A DNA stretch of 64,000 nucleotides from the NCBI GenBank assembly GCA_024227155.1, contig JAAELB010000218.1, positions 17,380 to 81,379 of the forward strand. Direction: 5' to 3'. The stretch comes from Desulfobulbaceae bacterium (GTDB lineage: Bacteria; Desulfobacterota; Desulfobulbia; Desulfobulbales; Desulfocapsaceae). Made by a program: the position numbers and the translations under genes. Shown in pieces: positions 41,838 to 50,861 of the stretch; the stretch's first letter is position 1; each line of letters starts with the position of its first letter. The notes under the pieces were generated by a model that saw only the letters and a program-made list of their open reading frames with translations, did no database searches and was not told where the DNA came from.

Positions 41838-43384
41838 AAAGAAAACCACTTCTTTTTAGGAACATACGTAGCAACCCGGTTTCTTCCCTTGTCCTTGGCA
41901 TCGTAAAGGGCTAGATCCGCCTGGTTGATCAGTTTATCTTTGGCGAAACTCTCCTGTACAGCCGGTTTGCAGCAGGCGTGGCCAAAGGATGCGGTTACAT
42001 GATATTCTTCCAGCTGATCTTTAAAGCTTGCGCTATCTACTGCAACGCGTAATTTTTCTGCAACCAGCAGGGCGTCTTCGGCATTGGTTTCAGGTAAAAT
42101 AATTACAAACTCCTCGCCACCGTATCTTGCCAGGGTATCATATTTGCGGATATTGTCCTGCAAGCACTGTGAGAACTCTGTCAAGACAAAATCTCCAACC
42201 TGATGACCATAGGTGTCATTAAATTTTTTGAAATGGTCAATATCGATTAATAAAATCGACAGTTCGGTTTCATGGCGTATGGCTCGACTCACTTCTTGAT
42301 CAAGTGCATTCTGGAAATAGCGATGGTTGAAAACACCTGTGAGTCCATCAAGATTTGCCAGATTGTCCAGGGTTCTGTTTTTTTCTTCCAGCTCTCTGGT
42401 GAGGTTTTCCAGATGAATTTTAGCCTGTATCAGCTGTTTGTTCATTTGATCATAGTCTAGATTAATGAGACTTAATCTGATGTTTGCCTCCTGGAGTATC
42501 TCCTGAACTGACTTGCTGCACTTAATTTTTAAATTAAAATATGTTCCGGCCTCTTCCACCCTTGTGTGAACCTGGTCAAGGATGGTTTCAATAGGTTCAG
42601 GTTTTAACTTTAAAAGCTTTGCAGCTTCTTTTCTGAACTGTTTGTGGAAGAGTTCCGGTGTATCTGAGAAAAGAATATTTACCAGAAGATCGGAGAGGTA
42701 TACAGCACCAATTGTTGTGCGAAGAGTGGTATTATTTCCTTTATACTCATGGGGATCATGGTGGTAACGGATTGGCTCGACCAGTACGTTTGGGAACCCC
42801 CAGTTTGTTGTGACCTTAGTTCCAACTATTGTGTGGTCCAGGCCAAAAACTGTTTCTTCTGCACCAAGTGTATCGTGTTGGTTTTCAAGGACTTCGTGGA
42901 GGACCTTGTCATATTCTTCAGAAAAGGTTTTTGCAAGTATCAGTTCTCCAATATTTTGCAGGAGTCCTGAAATAAAGATCTGCTCTGTATCAGCACCCTC
43001 AACGTTTTCCAGGATAAGCTTTGCTGATACAGCTGAGGCGAGGGAGCGTTGCCAGAATTTTTCGAAATCAAATCTGCTTTCATTTTTTCCAGCTTTCATG
43101 GTGAGGAAGGAAAAGGAGAGAACCAGGCTTCGAACCGCATTTATTCCAAGGATGCTGACCGCCTGGTTAATAGAGCCGATTTTCTGGGGAAAGCTATAAA
43201 AGGCTGAATTGCAAACCTTTAAAATTTTGGCGGATAAAGCCATATCCTGTGCAACAAGTTCTCCAATATCAGCAAGTGTTGTGTCTTCTCTAGCCGTTAG
43301 TGATATAAGCTTTGAAGCTACAGTTGGTAGGGTGGGTAACTCATCCGACTGCATTATTTTTTCTAATAATTCTTCAGTCTTCAT
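41834..43384 (-). CDS. HDOD-GGDEF diguanylate cyclase
   Basis: A 516-residue signalling protein with an N-terminal HDOD domain (about 15-210; LPTLPTVASKL, LSAKILKVCNSAFYS, GLLQNIGELIL) and a C-terminal GGDEF domain (about 345-505). The active site reads GGEEF, competent for c-di-GMP synthesis, and an RxxD inhibitory site (RKYD) sits five residues before it. A predicted coiled coil links the two. GGAG precedes the ATG. It probably makes c-di-GMP in response to a signal sensed by HDOD, with product feedback. The stop codon lies inside repeat A7. Confidence 0.9.
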   Translation of the reverse strand: MKTEELLEKIMQSDELPTLPTVASKLISLTAREDTTLADIGELVAQDMALSAKILKVCNSAFYSFPQKIGSINQAVSILGINAVRSLVLSFSFLTMKAGKNESRFDFEKFWQRSLASAVSAKLILENVEGADTEQIFISGLLQNIGELILAKTFSEEYDKVLHEVLENQHDTLGAEETVFGLDHTIVGTKVTTNWGFPNVLVEPIRYHHDPHEYKGNNTTLRTTIGAVYLSDLLVNILFSDTPELFHKQFRKEAAKLLKLKPEPIETILDQVHTRVEEAGTYFNLKIKCSKSVQEILQEANIRLSLINLDYDQMNKQLIQAKIHLENLTRELEEKNRTLDNLANLDGLTGVFNHRYFQNALDQEVSRAIRHETELSILLIDIDHFKKFNDTYGHQVGDFVLTEFSQCLQDNIRKYDTLARYGGEEFVIILPETNAEDALLVAEKLRVAVDSASFKDQLEEYHVTASFGHACCKPAVQESFAKDKLINQADLALYDAKDKGRNRVATYVPKKKWFSF

Positions 43385-43611
43385 AAAACTCCAGGGAGAA
43401 GAAAATTATAGGCAGTTGTGCTGCAAGCCGTATTGAGAAAAGCAGCTTATTCAGCGAAATTAATGTTCATTCCACAAAACGGGTTGTTGCTGTTTTTAAT
43501 ACACTCATCAAATATTTATAATATAGCAGAAGTATATCCTTAGTGAGGATTGATAAGCAAGTTTTGAGGAGTGAAAAAAATCTCATCTATGGGCAGGCAC
43601 AAACTAACTGC

Positions 43612-44664
43612 TCAGTCGTAGTATTCAACTTCCGGGTAGTTACAGACTTCTCCTAAATAGTTCTCAAAAATTAAGTTTTTGCCATTATTTTCTAATACGA
43701 ACTGAGGGGTTAAAGGGATTTTTCCTTTTCCTCCAGGCCCGTCCAGTGCAAATGTTGGGATGGCAAGACCGGAAATATGACCATATAGATGTTTCATAAT
43801 GTCGAGCCCTGTTGCTGTGGGGGTACGAAAATGATCAATCCCCCGGGTGAGATCTGCCTGGAAGAGATAGTATGGCTTTACCCGTATTCGCAGTAGGCCA
43901 AGCATAAGTTCTTTTATGGTTTTGGGATTGTCGTTGATTCCTTTTAAAAGAACGGTCTGGCAGCCAAGAGGGATACCTCCATCGGCGAGTTTGGTGCAGG
44001 CGGCGGAAGACTCGGGGGTGATTTCCCTTGGGTGATTGAAGTGGGTATTAATATATAGTGGGTGATATTTTTTTAAAATTGAAACAAGGTTGTCTGTAAC
44101 ACGCATTGGTAGAACAGAGGGAACACGACTGCCAATACGAATGATCTCAATGGATGGAACCGCTTTCAGGTTTTGTAGAATATCTTCCAGTTGATCATCT
44201 TCGAGTAAGAGAGGGTCACCGCCGGAAATAAGCACATCTGTTACCTGAGGATGATCCTTAAGGTAATCGTATCCTGCCTGGAGGGTGGCGGGTGTGACGT
44301 GCATCCGAGTTGTTCCCACCTTTCTTTTCCGAGTACAAAATCTGCAATACATGGCACATTTATTGGTGACAAGAAAAAGAACTCGGTTTGGGTATTTATG
44401 TACCAGATTTGGTACTGGACTAAGATCTTCTTCGCCCAGAGGGTCCTCTATACACACCCGGTCAACCATTTCTGCAGGATCAGGGACGGCCTGTTTCCAG
44501 ATGGGATCATTCGGGGAACGAATTAAATTTAAAAAATATGGGTTAATCCGCATCGGAAAGTTTGCTATTACATCACCTAATGCGGTAATATCACAATCCA
44601 ACTGTTCTTGCAGCCCATCGAGAGTGGTTACACTTTTTTGTAAGATATTTTGCCATGTTTCCAT
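43612..44664 (-). CDS. KamA family radical SAM aminomutase (lysine 2,3-aminomutase-type)
   Basis: A 350-residue radical SAM enzyme with the cluster motif CAMYCRFC (Cys103, 107, 110) and the PLP region DGPGGKGKIPL; the two Asp thought to bind the substrate lysine (GIDHFRTP, ALDGPGG) are present. At this length it lacks the C-terminal extension of clostridial enzymes and looks like the EpmB/YodO-like branch. It may form beta-lysine for osmolytes or modify elongation factor P; no acetyltransferase or epmA gene is adjacent to decide. The ATG lies only about 2-4 bases from the predicted transcription start. Confidence 0.85.
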   Translation of the reverse strand: METWQNILQKSVTTLDGLQEQLDCDITALGDVIANFPMRINPYFLNLIRSPNDPIWKQAVPDPAEMVDRVCIEDPLGEEDLSPVPNLVHKYPNRVLFLVTNKCAMYCRFCTRKRKVGTTRMHVTPATLQAGYDYLKDHPQVTDVLISGGDPLLLEDDQLEDILQNLKAVPSIEIIRIGSRVPSVLPMRVTDNLVSILKKYHPLYINTHFNHPREITPESSAACTKLADGGIPLGCQTVLLKGINDNPKTIKELMLGLLRIRVKPYYLFQADLTRGIDHFRTPTATGLDIMKHLYGHISGLAIPTFALDGPGGKGKIPLTPQFVLENNGKNLIFENYLGEVCNYPEVEYYD

Positions 44665-44672
44665 GGCGACCC

Positions 44673-44701
44673 ATTATGGGGGATAGAGCGCGGCTTGTCA
44701 A
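44673..44701 (-). promoter_or_regulatory. Sigma70-type promoter for kamA, near-leaderless
   Basis: On the reverse strand TTGACA (44701-44696) and CATAAT (44678-44673) are 17 bases apart, a perfect -35 and a five-of-six -10. The start codon begins at 44664, only 9 bases after the -10, so the transcript would have almost no leader. Confidence 0.5.
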
Positions 44702-44740
44702 TTGTACATTTATATTTTGAGATGACCAAGGGGGCTGGGT

Positions 44741-46477
44741 ATGGCTTCAAATTTGTACCGATTTAGATATGATGAGTATGGCAATACTCGTGAGATTGTG
44801 GTCTACGCCAGTGGAGCGTCAGCACGATCATGTAGTTATGTGAATAAAGGGACCGCCTTTAGTAGCGAAGAGAGAAAACGGCTCACCTTAGACGCGACAC
44901 TTCCGCCGGGGGTACGCGATCTTGATGGGCAGGTGGAAAATACACATTTAAAGGTTATAGAAAAAGTTGATGATATTGAAAAATTTATTTTCATTCGTTC
45001 TCTCTATGATCGTAATGCAACTCTTGCCCACGCGCTTATCCGAAGTGATATTGAAACCTATATAAAAATTATTTACACTCCTACGGTCGGGCATGCTGTG
45101 CAACGGTATTCATCAATGTTCAGACAGGCCAATGGGCTCCATTTTTATCCAGGTAATATTGAGCACGCCGAGGATATTCTGAGACGCTTTGCACACAGGG
45201 ATATCCGTATTGCTGTGGTAACAGATAATCATGGAATTCTGGGTCTGGGGGATCAAGGTGCAGGTGGAATTGCAGTTTGCCTTGGGAAATTAATGATTTA
45301 TACGCAAGGCGCTGGAATTGCTCCCTGGCATTGTTTGCCTATTTCTTTAGATGTAGGGACAGACAACAAGAAACTGCTTGATGATGATCAATATCTTGGA
45401 TGGCGGCATAAACGGTTGGTGGGGGAGGAATACCTCTCTTTTATTGGCAGGTTTGTAAGGGCGTTCAGGAATGTATTTCCAAACGCTCTCTGCCAGTGGG
45501 AAGATTTTTCACCACAAAACGCTTTCTCAATATGCGAGGCGTTTCGGGATGAGGTTATCTCTTTTAACGATGACATTCAAGGAACAGGTGCAGTTGCTCT
45601 CGCCGCGATTCTTTCAGCGATGAAAGTGAAAAAAGAGAATCTTGGCGATCAACGTTATCTCATCTATGGAGGTGGTGCCAGCGGGGTAGGGATTGCCGAA
45701 CAGTTGAAACGAGCTCTGGTGAAGACAGGGCTAAGTGAAGCTGATGCCTGTAATCTGATTTTTATAGTTGATTCCACAGGGTTAATAATTAGTGATCAGG
45801 AAATCGATTTGTACAAAAAAGGTTTTGCTAAAGATGTCAACGAATTTTTGTGGTTAAGGGATTTCGATCCGGTGGATATCCCCGGAATTATCAGAGAGGC
45901 TGCTATCACCGTTTTGATCGGGACAACTGGGCAAGACTATTTTTTTAACGATAAAGCAATTGGTGAGATTAAAAAAAATACAGACAGACCTCTTATTCTT
46001 CCTCTTTTTCAGCATGTGTCTGCCCCCGCAGTATTTTGTCAGAACATCGGAAAATGGTCAGAAGATGGCATCCTTGTTGCGACAGGAAATCCATGTGCCA
46101 CTATGGATGCACTGGAACAGTCATACGGTATCAGTCAATGCAACAATGCTTTTATTTTTCCAGGAATTGGGCTGGGAGTGCTTGTTTCAGGGGCACGGGA
46201 GATATTGCCAGAATTTTTTGACGTTGCTGCCGGGGCCGTTTCGAAGATGATGACAGAGCAGCAGCTTGAAGAGGGCCGTTTGATGCCATCTGTCACTGCA
46301 ATTAGAAAGGTGGCTAAAAAAGTAGCGCTTGCTGTGGCTTTATGTGCGGTTGAGAAAGGTGTTAGCAGAGCCTGTGTTTATACAGATTTTGCACACAATA
46401 ACGACTCGGCACGGCTGGCAAAAATTATAGATAAAATTAGATGGAAGCCGGAATATTTACCTTTGATTCCAATGTAG
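44741..46477 (+). CDS. maeA: NAD-dependent malic enzyme
   Basis: A 578-residue malic enzyme that oxidatively decarboxylates malate to pyruvate. Family blocks: YTPTVGHAVQRYSSMF (substrate Tyr), GLGDQGAGGIAVCLGKL, FNDDIQGTGAVALA and the cofactor-binding GGGASGVGIAEQL, followed by SPNPCAT-like SATGNPCAT (here VATGNPCAT). Length is close to SfcA/MaeA (565). The NAD preference follows from the family branch and was not tested. It is divergent from kamA, and its 3' end faces the terminator of cspA. Confidence 0.9.
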   Translation: MASNLYRFRYDEYGNTREIVVYASGASARSCSYVNKGTAFSSEERKRLTLDATLPPGVRDLDGQVENTHLKVIEKVDDIEKFIFIRSLYDRNATLAHALIRSDIETYIKIIYTPTVGHAVQRYSSMFRQANGLHFYPGNIEHAEDILRRFAHRDIRIAVVTDNHGILGLGDQGAGGIAVCLGKLMIYTQGAGIAPWHCLPISLDVGTDNKKLLDDDQYLGWRHKRLVGEEYLSFIGRFVRAFRNVFPNALCQWEDFSPQNAFSICEAFRDEVISFNDDIQGTGAVALAAILSAMKVKKENLGDQRYLIYGGGASGVGIAEQLKRALVKTGLSEADACNLIFIVDSTGLIISDQEIDLYKKGFAKDVNEFLWLRDFDPVDIPGIIREAAITVLIGTTGQDYFFNDKAIGEIKKNTDRPLILPLFQHVSAPAVFCQNIGKWSEDGILVATGNPCATMDALEQSYGISQCNNAFIFPGIGLGVLVSGAREILPEFFDVAAGAVSKMMTEQQLEEGRLMPSVTAIRKVAKKVALAVALCAVEKGVSRACVYTDFAHNNDSARLAKIIDKIRWKPEYLPLIPM

Positions 46478-46492
46478 CTGCGATTTCTCTAG

Positions 46493-46534
46493 AAAAAAAG
46501 GAACCCCCGCTGAACATCAGATGTGCAGCGGGGG
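46493..46534 (-). terminator. Rho-independent terminator of cspA
   Basis: On the reverse strand CCCCCGCTG (46534-46526) pairs with CAGCGGGGG (46512-46504), extended by ACATC/GATGT in the arm interior, and is followed by TTCCTTTTTTT. It lies 27 bases after the cspA stop. Confidence 0.85.
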
Positions 46535-46560
46535 CTTGTGAACTTAGTGGAGATAAAAAA

Positions 46561-46761
46561 TTACATCTTTTGTACGTTGTCCGCGGCAGGACCTTTAGGG
46601 CCATCGACAATCTCAAAAGTCACCCTGGAGCCCTCTTCGAGGGACTTGAAACCTTCAGATTTGATAGCGGAATAATGTACAAAAACATCTTGTCCACCAT
46701 CTTGTTCGATAAAACCAAAACCTTTTGCATCATTAAACCACTTCACTGTTCCTTCTGCCAT
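46561..46761 (-). CDS. cspA: Cold-shock protein (CspA family)
   Basis: A 66-residue cold-shock-domain protein that binds single-stranded nucleic acid as an RNA chaperone. Both RNP motifs are intact: KGFGFIEQ (13-20) and VFVHY (26-30). AAAAGGAG precedes the ATG. It is monocistronic, ended by a strong terminator, and has a long AT-rich upstream region that may form a cold-responsive leader. It is divergent from the ole operon. Confidence 0.95.
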   Translation of the reverse strand: MAEGTVKWFNDAKGFGFIEQDGGQDVFVHYSAIKSEGFKSLEEGSRVTFEIVDGPKGPAADNVQKM

Positions 46762-47204
46762 CGTACGACTCCTTTTGTACTCAGTTCAACTCCGAACCTT
46801 TAATAAATTCCTAACCATAGTAGTTAGATATCCGATGTGTTGTGTAAAAAAAACCACATTTTTGTGTCAAACACAGTATATAAAACACATTTAAAAAAGG
46901 CATTTAAAGCACAACAATGACTTCGTTTAGCATATCACTTATATAAAAGCAACAGAATAGTGAAATTTGTTGCGAGATAATTGTTTGATAGGAATTATTC
47001 TCGTATTTTAGCTACTTATATATGTGCTAGAGTGTGTAGCATCATTACCAGTGGAGTTGATCTCTGGCAATCACAGGCTCGAGATGTTAAACAGTTGACA
47101 ACCATTTGACTAAGGGGATAAAACATAAGGTTTGTCCGGTTTAATAGTAGACCGGGTCCTTTGTTTTACTTTTATTTTCTATTATTTATCACAAGGGAAG
47201 ACAG
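46762..47204. other. Divergent control region between cspA and oleB
   Basis: This stretch of 443 bases has no gene. It must hold the cspA leader and promoter on the reverse strand, which I could not fix, and the oleB promoter on the forward strand. An imperfect hairpin with CCGGT/ACCGG arms followed by a T-rich tract (about 47136-47180) lies in the oleB leader and could attenuate transcription. Confidence 0.4.
47095..47124 (+). promoter_or_regulatory. Possible sigma70 promoter of the ole operon
   Basis: TTGACA at 47095-47100 and TAAAAC at 47119-47124 are 18 bases apart; the -10 matches only four of six positions. It would give a leader of about 75 bases before the oleB TTG. Confidence 0.35.
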
Positions 47205-48059
47205 TTGTTTCCAGAATATCCTTTCTCCTCCAACTATTTAGAAATTGACAACGGCAAACTCCATTACGTAGATGAAGGAGGGGGGCCGGTTGTTGTGATG
47301 GTTCACGGTAATCCAACCTGGTCCTATTATTATAGGAATCTGATTTCTGCTGTTAAAAAAAATCACCGTGTCATAGCACTTGATCACCTCGGTTGCGGCC
47401 TCTCAGATAAACCTCAAGACTATCAATATACTCTTGAAAATCATATTGCTAACTTTGAACTGCTCCTGGCAACCTTAGGTATCGACAAATTCTCTCTAGT
47501 GGTACATGACTGGGGGGGGGCTATAGGGATGGGGGTTGCTACCAGAAGGCCAGAGGCTATAAAGAAAATTGTGGTATTGAATACCGCCGCATTTAGGTCA
47601 AAGTTGATTCCATTTCGGATTCGACTCTGTCGGCTGCCTTTTTTTGGGGAATTTATCGTTCGATTTTTTAACGGTTTTGCCTGGCCTGCTACATTTATGG
47701 CTGTCACCACAAAAATGGATCCAGATGTGGCTAAAGCGTATCTCGCACCCTATAATACCTGGAAAAATCGTATCGCCACCCATAGATTTGTGCAGGATAT
47801 TCCTCTTGAACCTGATCATGTGAGTTATGATACGCTTGTTCAGATAGAACAGGGACTAACTCAATTGAATGAATTAGGGGTGCCGATGCAGATAGTTTGG
47901 GGAGGAAAAGATTTCTGTTTTAATGATGTCTTCTTTAATGAATGGATACAAAGGTTTCCCCAGGCAGAAAGCCACTATTATAAAGATGGTGGCCATTATA
48001 TACTCGAAGATAAACGCCAGCAGGCGATTCCTTTAATACAATCATTTCTTAATAAATGA
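47205..48059 (+). CDS. oleB: OleB, alpha/beta hydrolase of long-chain olefin synthesis
   Basis: A 284-residue haloalkane dehalogenase-like hydrolase. The oxyanion region HGNPTWS (34-40), the nucleophile Asp102 in VHDWGG and the catalytic His in DGGHYILED are visible. In olefin pathways OleB decarboxylates the beta-lactone made by OleC to give the cis-olefin. Assignment rests on the oleC and oleD genes that follow, since the fold alone also fits dehalogenases. The start is TTG 47205 with AAGGGAAG upstream. Confidence 0.82.
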   Translation: MFPEYPFSSNYLEIDNGKLHYVDEGGGPVVVMVHGNPTWSYYYRNLISAVKKNHRVIALDHLGCGLSDKPQDYQYTLENHIANFELLLATLGIDKFSLVVHDWGGAIGMGVATRRPEAIKKIVVLNTAAFRSKLIPFRIRLCRLPFFGEFIVRFFNGFAWPATFMAVTTKMDPDVAKAYLAPYNTWKNRIATHRFVQDIPLEPDHVSYDTLVQIEQGLTQLNELGVPMQIVWGGKDFCFNDVFFNEWIQRFPQAESHYYKDGGHYILEDKRQQAIPLIQSFLNK

Positions 48060-48069
48060 GGTGATTGCT

Positions 48070-49695
48070 ATGGAAGAAGCGATGAATATAGCGGATAGTT
48101 TTGTGAAAATAGCCGGTCATTATGGGGACAAAACCGCTATTATTGAGGCTAAAAACGGTTCGGAAATAACTTTTAGAGGTCTTAACCAGAGGGCTGATGG
48201 CTATGCTGCCTATTTTCAAAATCAAGGTCTGCAGCCGGGGGATGTTGTCACGCTGATGGTTACACCGTCCATTGATTTTATCTGTCTTAGTCTGGCTCTT
48301 TTTAAATTGGGCACTCCAATTGTCCTGATTGATCCTGGGATGGGGTATAAAAATTTACTACGATGTATTGAGCGCGTAGCGCCTACATACCTGGTCGGCA
48401 TCCCCAAGGCGCTACTGTTTTCTAAGCTATTCAAAAAGCCATTTTCTTCGCTTAAAGGTTCGTTTTGTTGTGGTAACTCTTTTGGTCTTCTTGGGGAAGA
48501 TATCAGCAAAAATATAGTTCAGGACCCTTCCGCCTATCCTGTTTATTCACCAGGGAGTGAAGACCTGGCGGCGATAATTTTCACTACCGGTTCCACCGGT
48601 CCTCCCAAAGGTGTTTGTTATGAACATTCAATTTTCAGTGCACAACTCCGGCTTATAGATGAATACTACGGCATCGGAGCCTCGGATGTTGATCAACCCG
48701 CCTTCCCGTTATTTGCTCTTTTTTCAGCGGCTCTTGGAGCCTGTTCAGTGATTCCTGATATGGATTCAACAAAACCTGCCCAGGTTGATCCTGTGAAATT
48801 TATCAGTTCCATCAAAAAATATGGCGTGACATATTCTTTTGGTTCCCCTGCTATCTGGAATGTCGTTTCAAAATACTGCGTACGACAAAATATTGTCCTT
48901 GCCAGCATTGAAAAGGTGCTGATGGCAGGTGCCCCTGTGCCCTACGAACTCATGGGCAGGGTGAAATCTATTCTGCCTGCTTCTGCACAGGTGTTTACGC
49001 CCTATGGGGCAACAGAGAGTTTGCCCATTGTCTCTATAGAAAGTAAAGAGATTCTGGCAGAGACCTATGAAATGAGCAGAATTGGTAAAGGTACCTGTGT
49101 TGGAAGACCTCTTCCCGGGGTCGAAATTAAGACCATCGAACTTTCCGATGATGTGATCGAACAATTTAGTGAAGCAAAGGTTGTCGAAGAGGGTGAAGTT
49201 GGGGAAATTATCGTAAAGGGCGATGTGGTTACAAGAGCCTATATGAATAACCCGGAAGAAACAAAGCTTGCAAAAATAACAGACGGGCAGACATTTTGGC
49301 ATCGCATGGGGGATGTGGGGTACCTTGATGACAAGGGACGGCTCTGGTTTTGCGGTAGAAGGGCCCACAGGGTCGTTACCTCTCAGGTAACACATTACAC
49401 TATCCCCTGTGAAGCAGTAGTCAATGAGCATCAGAATGTTTACAGGTCCGCGCTGGTTGGGGTAAAAAATCGTAACCGTGATGTTGAACCTGTGCTTATT
49501 GTAGAGCCGGAAAAGGAGTGTGAAAATGTCGATCTTTTATTGGGCGAAGTTCAGCTTCTGGCGGGTAAAAACGGACTTACCTCTGAGATAAAACACTTCT
49601 TATGTCACAGGGATTTCCCTGTCGATATTCGGCATAATGCTAAAATATTCCGTGAGAAACTAGCCATATGGGCACAAAAGAAAATTTACCCTTAA
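48070..49695 (+). CDS. oleC: OleC, beta-lactone synthetase (AMP-ligase family)
   Basis: A 541-residue adenylate-forming enzyme. The ATP loop reads TTGSTGPPKG (about 172-181) and the GEI-VKG / W-MGDVGYLDD-GRLWFCGR block marks the hinge. OleC turns a beta-hydroxy fatty acid into a beta-lactone with ATP. The start ATG 48070 has GAGGTGA five bases upstream. Its tail overlaps oleD by 28 bases, consistent with the OleBCD complex known from other bacteria. Confidence 0.85.
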   Translation: MEEAMNIADSFVKIAGHYGDKTAIIEAKNGSEITFRGLNQRADGYAAYFQNQGLQPGDVVTLMVTPSIDFICLSLALFKLGTPIVLIDPGMGYKNLLRCIERVAPTYLVGIPKALLFSKLFKKPFSSLKGSFCCGNSFGLLGEDISKNIVQDPSAYPVYSPGSEDLAAIIFTTGSTGPPKGVCYEHSIFSAQLRLIDEYYGIGASDVDQPAFPLFALFSAALGACSVIPDMDSTKPAQVDPVKFISSIKKYGVTYSFGSPAIWNVVSKYCVRQNIVLASIEKVLMAGAPVPYELMGRVKSILPASAQVFTPYGATESLPIVSIESKEILAETYEMSRIGKGTCVGRPLPGVEIKTIELSDDVIEQFSEAKVVEEGEVGEIIVKGDVVTRAYMNNPEETKLAKITDGQTFWHRMGDVGYLDDKGRLWFCGRRAHRVVTSQVTHYTIPCEAVVNEHQNVYRSALVGVKNRNRDVEPVLIVEPEKECENVDLLLGEVQLLAGKNGLTSEIKHFLCHRDFPVDIRHNAKIFREKLAIWAQKKIYP

Positions 49696-50684
49696 AAAAG
49701 GCACTTGTAACGGGTGGAGGGGGCTTTGTAGGGAAGGCCATTGTCAAAAGACTGGCGGGTTCTGGTGTTGAGACCAGAGTTATAGGGCGTAACAACTATC
49801 CCGACCTTGAAGCTGCAGGGGTGGAGTGTATTGTTGGCTCTATTACTGATCCAGCTGCTATGGCTTGTGCTGTGGAAGGGGTTGAGGTAGTCTTCCACGT
49901 TGCAGCCCTAGCGGGTATCTGGGGGCCTTGGAAAGATTATTACTCGACCAATGTACTTGGCACCAGCAGTGTGCTGTCCGCCTGTAAAAATGCTAAAGTG
50001 CCATCTCTGGTCTACACTTCTACCCCATCTGTTGTCTTTAACCGGGAAGATATTGAGGAAGGTAGTGAAGATCTGGAATATGCTTCTTGTTTTCTCTGTC
50101 ATTATGCAAAGAGTAAGGTTATAGCAGAAAAAATGGTACTGCAGGCTGCCTCAACTCAGCTGAAAACCTGTGCCATACGACCCCATCTCATCTGGGGACC
50201 GGGTGATCCTCACCTGTTACCACGGATTCTTGAGAGTGGTCGTCAAGGATTGTTAAAACGTGTTGGCACTGGGCATAACTTTGTAGATATTTCATATATT
50301 GATAACGTGGCTGAAGCACATATTTTAGCAGCAAAAAACCTTCAGACTTCAGGTAGTGCCAATGGTAATGCTTACTTTATAGGTCAGGATGAGCCGGTAA
50401 ATCTATGGAATTGGATTGACGATCTCTTTATACGGATGGGGGTCGATGCGATTGAAAAATCAGTTCCGTTTTCCACTGCTTATAAGGTTGGATGGATTCT
50501 TGAAAAAATATTTTTGCTTTTTCGTATACGACAACAACCCAGAATGACAAGGTTTTTAGCAGAACAACTGGCAAAGTCCCATTATTTTTCAAAGGACCGG
50601 GCACGAAACGACCTCGGTTATAAGGAAATTGTCACTACTGAAGAGGGATTGAGGAGGACAGTAGAGTGGCTGAAAAAACGTTGA
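49668..50684 (+). CDS. oleD: OleD, 2-alkyl-3-oxoalkanoate reductase (3-beta-HSD-like SDR)
   Basis: A 338-residue extended SDR with the cofactor loop TGGGGFVG (15-22) and the catalytic pair Tyr145/Lys149 in HYAKSK. OleD reduces the 2-alkyl-3-ketoacid made by OleA with NADPH. The gene overlaps oleC by 28 bases and is followed after 13 bases by repeat A6. The condensing enzyme OleA is not in the window, so it must be encoded elsewhere. Confidence 0.85.
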   Translation: MGTKENLPLKKALVTGGGGFVGKAIVKRLAGSGVETRVIGRNNYPDLEAAGVECIVGSITDPAAMACAVEGVEVVFHVAALAGIWGPWKDYYSTNVLGTSSVLSACKNAKVPSLVYTSTPSVVFNREDIEEGSEDLEYASCFLCHYAKSKVIAEKMVLQAASTQLKTCAIRPHLIWGPGDPHLLPRILESGRQGLLKRVGTGHNFVDISYIDNVAEAHILAAKNLQTSGSANGNAYFIGQDEPVNLWNWIDDLFIRMGVDAIEKSVPFSTAYKVGWILEKIFLLFRIRQQPRMTRFLAEQLAKSHYFSKDRARNDLGYKEIVTTEEGLRRTVEWLKKR

Positions 50685-50697
50685 AGCTAATTTTCTT

Positions 50698-50772
50698 TAG
50701 TGCCTTAGAAATTCATTCGAAGTCTTCGCTTATCTGTTGTTTTTTATGAATGAATTTCGGGAAGGTACTTAA
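50698..50772. repeat. Intergenic repeat family A, copy A6
   Basis: TTAGTGCCTTA at the left and AAGGTACTTAA at the right flank an 11-bp perfect inverted repeat (GAAATTCATTC / GAATGAATTTC). The loop contains GTTGTTTTTTATG, close to the CTTGTTTTTTATG of other copies. It starts 13 bases after the oleD stop. Confidence 0.75.
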
Positions 50773-50861
50773 CCTGTCTTTTTTGCTGTTTACGGGGTTA
50801 GTCTTTTAAAACAATTTTCTGTGTTTTTTTGGCTGTAATTAATTTTGTTAAGGAACCTGTT

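Noticed and set aside
47205-48059. Haloalkane dehalogenase as the role of the hydrolase
   Set aside because: The fold fits, but the overlapping oleC and oleD genes make OleB far more likely.
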